Part shown: in pieces, positions 61,489 through 64,000 of the stretch
Layout: each line of letters begins with the position of its first letter
Numbering within the stretch: position 1 is the stretch's first letter
The notes under the pieces: model-generated
Databases searched by the model: none
What the model was told of the DNA's origin: nothing
Seen by the model: only the letters and a program-made list of their open reading frames with translations
Assembly (NCBI GenBank): GCA_902363125.1
Contig: CABIZD010000002.1
Coordinates: 186,001 to 250,000, forward strand
DNA length: 64,000 bases
From: Coriobacteriaceae bacterium
Lineage (GTDB): Bacteria > Actinomycetota > Coriobacteriia > Coriobacteriales > Coriobacteriaceae
Reading direction: 5' to 3'
Translations under genes and position numbers: made by a program

Positions 61489-61504
61489 GTTTCCGCAGGG
61501 TTAA
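61489..61504 (-). promoter_or_regulatory. GlnR-type binding site upstream of the glutamine synthetase-like gene
   Basis: Minus strand TTAAC-CCTGCG-GAAAC matches the a-site/b-site spacing of actinobacterial GlnR boxes (GTnAC-n6-GAAAC). It lies about 12 bases upstream of a TAGTAT -10-like hexamer, an activator position, 66 bases before the ATG. Confidence 0.6.
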
Positions 61505-61557
61505 AGCGTATCAAGCGCTCAAAAAACGTGGGCGCGGAGGCCGTTGCGAATGAGCGG

Positions 61558-61929
61558 CTAGCGTTCAGATTCGGAGGCAATTTGCCTACAGGCTCGTTCC
61601 AGCGCCGGGAACTCCATCGTCACTGCATCCCAAACAACCGAACGGTCGACATTGCCGTAATCATGCGCGAGGTAATTTCTCATGCCGATAATTCCACGCC
61701 ACTCAATTTCGGGATGAAGCCGCTGCGAGCGTTCCGACAACTTGCCCGCTTCTTCCGTCACCCTAAGCGCACACATCAAAAGGGAGTCCGCCAACGCCCT
61801 CGTCCGCACGTCATTTGCATGCAGAAACTGGTCCTCGGTGATACCAAAGGCCTTGATGCGCTCGTTCGTTTCAGAGATGGCATCCAAGACCTCTTGGGCG
61901 CGGAGACAGTCTGACTTACGCGCGATCAT
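61558..61929 (-). CDS. hepT: HepT-type ribonuclease toxin (DUF86)
   Basis: 123 residues, HEPN fold. The RX4HXY catalytic motif is present in RNYLAHDY (Arg84, His89, Tyr91). HepT toxins cleave RNA and are neutralised by MntA, which adds AMP to the Tyr of this motif. It overlaps the antitoxin gene by 14 bases. Confidence 0.88.
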   Translation of the reverse strand: MIARKSDCLRAQEVLDAISETNERIKAFGITEDQFLHANDVRTRALADSLLMCALRVTEEAGKLSERSQRLHPEIEWRGIIGMRNYLAHDYGNVDRSVVWDAVTMEFPALERACRQIASESER

Positions 61930-62410
61930 AAAGGATCACTCCTTCGCGCTCGATTACCGCGGCAAGATCGCCATCAAGATGGTCGCTCGAGACGAGGTCA
62001 ACCTGCCTCCCAGTTTCTTTGCGCACCGCCTCGCCGAATGCCGACAACGCGAAAAGACCAAAGCCCTGATCGCGATCGACTTCGAGACGTAAGTCGATAT
62101 CGCTATCGGCACGCGCTTCGCCACGGGCATACGAGCCAAATAGAATCACGGTTTTGATGGCGGGAATCGGGCTGGCCGCCTCACGGACGGCTGACTCAAT
62201 CTGAGCAGTATCCAAAATGCCCGCCGCAGCGCTTTCGCTCGCAGAGCTTTTACCGAGTGAAGGAACAAACGGCAGCGAGCGCTCGCGCAGCATCTGTCTC
62301 ATAAACATATTGACCGCAACAGACGAAGTCATGCCAAGTTCTTCGCACAGCTCGGCAAATGAATCTTTAATTGACGAGTCCACTCGCACACTCAGCACAG
62401 ACGCAGCCAT
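61916..62410 (-). CDS. Chimeric antitoxin: RelB/DinJ ribbon-helix-helix fused to MntA nucleotidyltransferase
   Basis: 164 residues. Residues 1-50 (VLSVRVDSSIKDSFAELCEE, then VAVNMFMRQMLRE) match the RelB/DinJ DNA-binding ribbon-helix-helix. Residues about 65-164 are a minimal nucleotidyltransferase with GSYARGEARADSDIDL, the GSX10DXD motif of MntA (Ser93, Asp104, Asp106) intact. Usual MntA lacks the DNA-binding part. CAGGAGGTACCC precedes the ATG, and a GACAATGTC palindrome on the minus strand (62426-62434) could be its operator. First gene of the pair with hepT. Confidence 0.85.
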   Translation of the reverse strand: MAASVLSVRVDSSIKDSFAELCEELGMTSSVAVNMFMRQMLRERSLPFVPSLGKSSASESAAAGILDTAQIESAVREAASPIPAIKTVILFGSYARGEARADSDIDLRLEVDRDQGFGLFALSAFGEAVRKETGRQVDLVSSDHLDGDLAAVIEREGVILYDRA

Positions 62411-62452
62411 GGGTACCTCCTGTATGACATTGTCTATATATTATCACACAGA

Positions 62453-63475
62453 TTAGCGCGAGGTCGAAGCGCGGTGCTCGATGTGGCCGGGGACCTCGAT
62501 GCGTTTGGGAGCGAGCTTTGCGGCATCGCCCACCGTAGTGGTAACGACGTCGATGCGCTCGGACAGGCGCTCGACTACGCGCTCGGCAATGGTGAGGGTG
62601 TCCTGCGCGGCCGTGGTCACACCGCCAAAGAGCACGTGGTTCCAGGGGTAATCGTCAAACGTTGCGATCTTGAGACCCGCCGGCAACGAGGGCCCCAGCT
62701 GGGCCAGCGCCTCGGTCAGGCGCAGGAAAACCAAGCCGTTGACGGCAATGAGGCCGAGCTTTTTACCCGCATAGCCGCGGATGGTCTCGTCCAGGCGACT
62801 GACACCCTCGACACCACCGTCCGCCAAGGTGACGACCTCGCCGGCCAGGCCGCGGCGCGAGAGCTCGTCGGCAAACGCCTCGGCGCGTTCGCGACGCACG
62901 GGGCTGTCGTCGCTTGCCTCGGTGAGCAGGCACAGGCGCTCGCTGCCCGCAGAGGCCAAGGCGTCTACCAGGCCGGCGACCAGCTCACGGTTGTTAGAGG
63001 TCACCAGATCGACACCGCCGTCGGCAACATCGCGGTCGAGCAGCACGACGGGCAGGCGTCCCGCAGCCTCGGCGATCGCCTTGTCGTTGCCTCCGCAGGT
63101 ATTGACGACCAGGCCGTCCACACCGGCATCGATAAGTCTGGTGAGCGACTCTGCCTCCTTGGCGGGGTCGTTGCCGCTAATGGCCGTCATGAGCGAGCAG
63201 CCGCGCGCGGCGGCGCTGGCGGAAAGCCCTTCGAGCATGGCGCTGGAGAACGGGTTAGCAATGTCGGCCAAGATCACGCCGATGAGGTTGGTACGCGAGC
63301 TGCGCAGATTGCGCGCGGCGGCACGTGGACGATAGCCGGTGCGCTCGATAACTGCCGCGATGCGAGCATGGGTTTCCTCGGTCATCTGCCCGGGGCGGTT
63401 GTTGAGATAGCGCGAGACCGTGGCCGGGCTCACGCCCGCCTCGGCGGCAATGTCCTTGATTCTCATCTGCGCCAT
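62453..63475 (-). CDS. LacI-family transcriptional regulator
   Basis: 340 residues from the ATG at 63475; a longer reading upstream lacks a site. HTH and hinge: IKDIAAEAGVSPATVSRYLN and YRPRAAARNLRS. The periplasmic-binding-like core contains IGVILADIANPFSS, VDGLVVNTCG and FDDYPWNHVLFGGVTT, of the KdgR/CcpA-related group. The ligand is unknown. It lies near a truncated GntR gene, so both probably govern sugar-acid genes outside the window. Confidence 0.9.
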   Translation of the reverse strand: MAQMRIKDIAAEAGVSPATVSRYLNNRPGQMTEETHARIAAVIERTGYRPRAAARNLRSSRTNLIGVILADIANPFSSAMLEGLSASAAARGCSLMTAISGNDPAKEAESLTRLIDAGVDGLVVNTCGGNDKAIAEAAGRLPVVLLDRDVADGGVDLVTSNNRELVAGLVDALASAGSERLCLLTEASDDSPVRRERAEAFADELSRRGLAGEVVTLADGGVEGVSRLDETIRGYAGKKLGLIAVNGLVFLRLTEALAQLGPSLPAGLKIATFDDYPWNHVLFGGVTTAAQDTLTIAERVVERLSERIDVVTTTVGDAAKLAPKRIEVPGHIEHRASTSR

Positions 63476-63599
63476 AGCGCACCCCGTTTCCCAATTGTCG
63501 GCAGTCTGAGCCATTTTAGGCATTTTTTAAAATTCTCAGTTGCAAAACGCTGTGGGTGAGCAGCATCGTTTTTGCGTCTCGAGCAGATGCAGTGATGGG

Positions 63600-64000
63600 C
63601 TAGATAGACGAGTCTTTGGACAGCTCAAAGTAGTCGGGATGCAAGGCGATAACCGGGCCCTGCTCCTCGGGCATCAGGTGCAAGTGCGTCTCTGCCAGAT
63701 AGCTCGCCGTGTCGGTATCGCCCCTCTTAATGGCCTCGAGAATCCGGCGATGCTGCCGACGAATCGGCTCCCAATCCAGGTCCTGCGACACCATACGCAA
63801 CCAGTTGTATCGCTCAAAATGCGTGTTGACGCTCTTCATCCAATTCCACAGCATGTGACGACCGGCAATCTCAAAACACGTCTCATGAAACAGGTTGTCC
63901 AGATCGAAAAAGCGACGCGTCTCGCTATGGTCGAGCGACTCGGACTCGGCAAGAATCTGCTCGAGCCGATGCTTTTGCTCGGGCGTGGCGGCAGAGCAGC
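63600..64000 (-). CDS. GntR-family regulator, FCD ligand-binding domain (N-terminus outside window)
   Basis: The frame is open to the window edge. The 132 visible residues show the FCD helical pattern: DLDNLFHETCFEIAGRHMLW (metal-ligand Asp and His) and HRRILEAIKRGDTDTASYLAE with the C-terminal His residues. The DNA-binding domain lies outside the window. FadR-subfamily members sense organic acids or sugar acids. Confidence 0.8.
   Translation of the reverse strand, partial: CSAATPEQKHRLEQILAESESLDHSETRRFFDLDNLFHETCFEIAGRHMLWNWMKSVNTHFERYNWLRMVSQDLDWEPIRRQHRRILEAIKRGDTDTASYLAETHLHLMPEEQGPVIALHPDYFELSKDSSI

Overview
This 64 kb window reads as chromosomal DNA of a high-GC Gram-positive gut actinobacterium of the class Coriobacteriia, most likely Collinsella or a close relative. 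The evidence is GC-rich codon use, LPXTG-type sortase pili, an actinobacterial GlnR-like regulator, a GatCAB amidotransferase and a split cobalamin methionine synthase. The genus is an inference from gene content, not from a search.

Layout. 1-5.4 kb: methionine/one-carbon operon (metF end, a free-standing MetH activation protein, a MetH lacking that domain), then a PFL (UPF0210) protein. 5.4-10.1 kb: a large hairpin element, a methyltransferase, yhbY and a 999-residue P-loop/BTAD regulator. 10.5-14.5 kb: amino-sugar genes nagB, crr and glmM, then rpsI-rplM. 14.6-16.4 kb: a patatin, a 62-bp tandem hairpin array and the tmRNA gene. 16.6-18.1 kb: a small unknown protein and a PIN toxin-antitoxin pair. 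18.2-25.4 kb: a metal P-type ATPase with a small partner, and two half-size ABC transporters divergent from an AraC regulator. The two metal/ABC loci share a palindrome. 25.5-29.1 kb: a second copy of the hairpin element, then gatCAB. 29.3-38.7 kb: class C sortase, a winged-helix regulator, and a three-gene pilus operon whose first gene carries a run of nine G. 39.1-45.5 kb: HAD phosphatase, MFS transporter, a fused moaC-mobB, moaA and a DUF559-like protein, interspersed with recurring intergenic hairpins. 45.6-51.8 kb: a heterodimeric ABC exporter, then a MATE pump with its MerR regulator. 51.9-57.6 kb: AT-richer accessory genes on both sides of ligA (a Tat-exported papain-like peptidase, small exported proteins, a DUF2975/XRE pair). 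57.7-64 kb: HtrA, a GlnR-like regulator, a glutamine synthetase homologue with degenerate metal ligands, a HepT/MntA-type toxin-antitoxin pair with a chimeric antitoxin, a LacI regulator and the end of a GntR regulator.

The strongest leads are: (1) the glutamine synthetase-like protein next to the GlnR-like gene, which by eye has lost three metal-binding residues and has a GlnR-type box upstream; (2) two copies of a structured inverted-repeat element with covarying stems and conserved internal loops; (3) a poly-G tract able to phase-vary the pilus adhesin; (4) a RelB/DinJ-MntA fusion antitoxin; (5) a palindrome shared by two transport loci. All alignments were made by eye and all family names come from motif recognition.
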